NCBI GenBank assembly: GCA_017446585.1
Contig: JAFSQL010000006.1
Coordinates: 124,001 to 188,000, forward strand
Source of the DNA: Paludibacteraceae bacterium
GTDB lineage: Bacteria; Bacteroidota; Bacteroidia; Bacteroidales; Paludibacteraceae
Direction of reading: 5' to 3'
Length of the DNA: 64,000 bases
Positions 63,768 to 64,000 of the stretch are shown piece after piece (the stretch's first letter is position 1; every line of letters starts with the position of its first letter). Both the position numbers and the translations under genes were made by a program. The notes under the pieces are model-generated. The model did no database searches. It had not been told where the DNA came from and saw only the letters and a list, made by a program, of their open reading frames with translations.

Positions 63768-63788
63768 ATCTCTCCGTAAAGTTATACG

Positions 63789-63796
63789 CAAAGATA
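63789..63796 (-). promoter_or_regulatory. Bacteroidota -7 promoter element for fmt-rpe-comEC
   Basis: The complement reads TATCTTTG, full TAnnTTTG match, 22 bases before the chosen fmt ATG. Confidence 0.65.
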
Positions 63797-63846
63797 ATTT
63801 TTTTAGGGCAATTCAAAGGCATAAATCAGATAAATCCCCTGTCCAT

Positions 63847-64000
63847 TTAGAATGCGTCTTTCTTTTTGCGTCCGCAGAGGTCTTGGAATTTGCAATATTT
63901 GTTTTGACACTCTTCTTCATAGTGAGTTCGGAATGGTTGGGAGACATCGGTGATTTCGGAAATCAAATCGTCGATAAAACCTTCAAATGCGTCGTACCAT
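63847..64000 (-). CDS. C-terminus of a PD-(D/E)XK (AddB-like) nuclease, cut by right edge
   Basis: The last ~50 codons of a gene that enters from beyond position 64000; the TAA is at 63847-63849. The peptide ends with a cysteine cluster (EECQNKYCKFQDLCGRKK) of the type C-x4-C-x5-C. This closes the Fe-S-containing PD-(D/E)XK nuclease domain of AddB and Cas4-related proteins. A preceding acidic helix (AFEGFIDDLISEITD) fits. A recombination/repair nuclease-helicase subunit is likely, but the catalytic residues are outside the window. Confidence 0.7.
   Translation of the reverse strand, partial: WYDAFEGFIDDLISEITDVSQPFRTHYEEECQNKYCKFQDLCGRKKKDAF

Noticed and set aside
1..64000. tRNA genes, rRNA, CRISPR arrays or insertion sequences
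   Set aside because: No T-arm signatures in plausible cloverleafs, no regularly spaced repeats of CRISPR length, and no transposase frames or terminal inverted repeats were found by reading.

Overview
The window is a 64 kb piece of a Bacteroidota chromosome, most likely order Bacteroidales. The main evidence is more than fifteen copies of the Bacteroidota -7 promoter element TAnnTTTG placed just upstream of genes. The gene content agrees: a BspA-type leucine-rich repeat protein, a DUF4254 protein beside a family 9 glycosyltransferase, and a purH-mreB-mreC-mreD-mrdA-rodA cluster. Genus cannot be fixed from the sequence alone. No rRNA, tRNA, CRISPR array or insertion sequence was seen.

Layout. 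0-4.6 kb: minus-strand ribD (cut by the left edge), tadA, ddl, punA and lpxK, with greA on the plus strand. 4.7-13.5 kb: plus-strand argD-like aminotransferase, a family 2 glycosyltransferase, hpt, adk, a GH28 pectinase and dnaE. 13.6-21 kb: the minus-strand cell-shape operon below purH. 21.1-27 kb: deoC, a MazG-like protein, dtd, uvrC and mnmG, a notably AT-rich block. It holds a candidate replication origin (clustered TTATCAACA boxes) and a parS-like palindrome. 27.1-32 kb: xerC/D, an SRPBCC protein, an LD-carboxypeptidase, a PAP2 phosphatase, argH and a small membrane protein. 32-47.6 kb: an accessory zone rich in nucleases, helicases and methylation. It has an EcoRI-family adenine methylase paired with a DUF262-HNH nuclease, a structured non-coding region, a YoeB toxin module, a PD-(D/E)XK-helicase fusion and a Vsr/DUF559-like nuclease fused to RecQ. 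Housekeeping ychF and mgtC and a membrane flavin redox pair are interleaved. 47.7-53.3 kb: a complete RND efflux operon. 53.3-64 kb: pyrE, two flippases around mscL, rpiB, thiL, glycosyltransferase 9, DUF4254, comEC, rpe, fmt, and the C-terminus of a PD-(D/E)XK nuclease cut by the right edge.

How it fits together. Most genes serve nucleotide salvage, envelope synthesis and replication or repair. Two features stand out. First, the plus strand is strongly C-rich on the left and G-rich in the efflux and pyrE genes on the right, as expected around a replication origin; the DnaA-box-like cluster, the AT-rich block, mnmG and the parS-like site all fall between. Second, the 32-47.6 kb zone carries two nuclease-helicase fusions, a likely restriction-modification pair and a possible structured RNA, none of which I can match to a named system.
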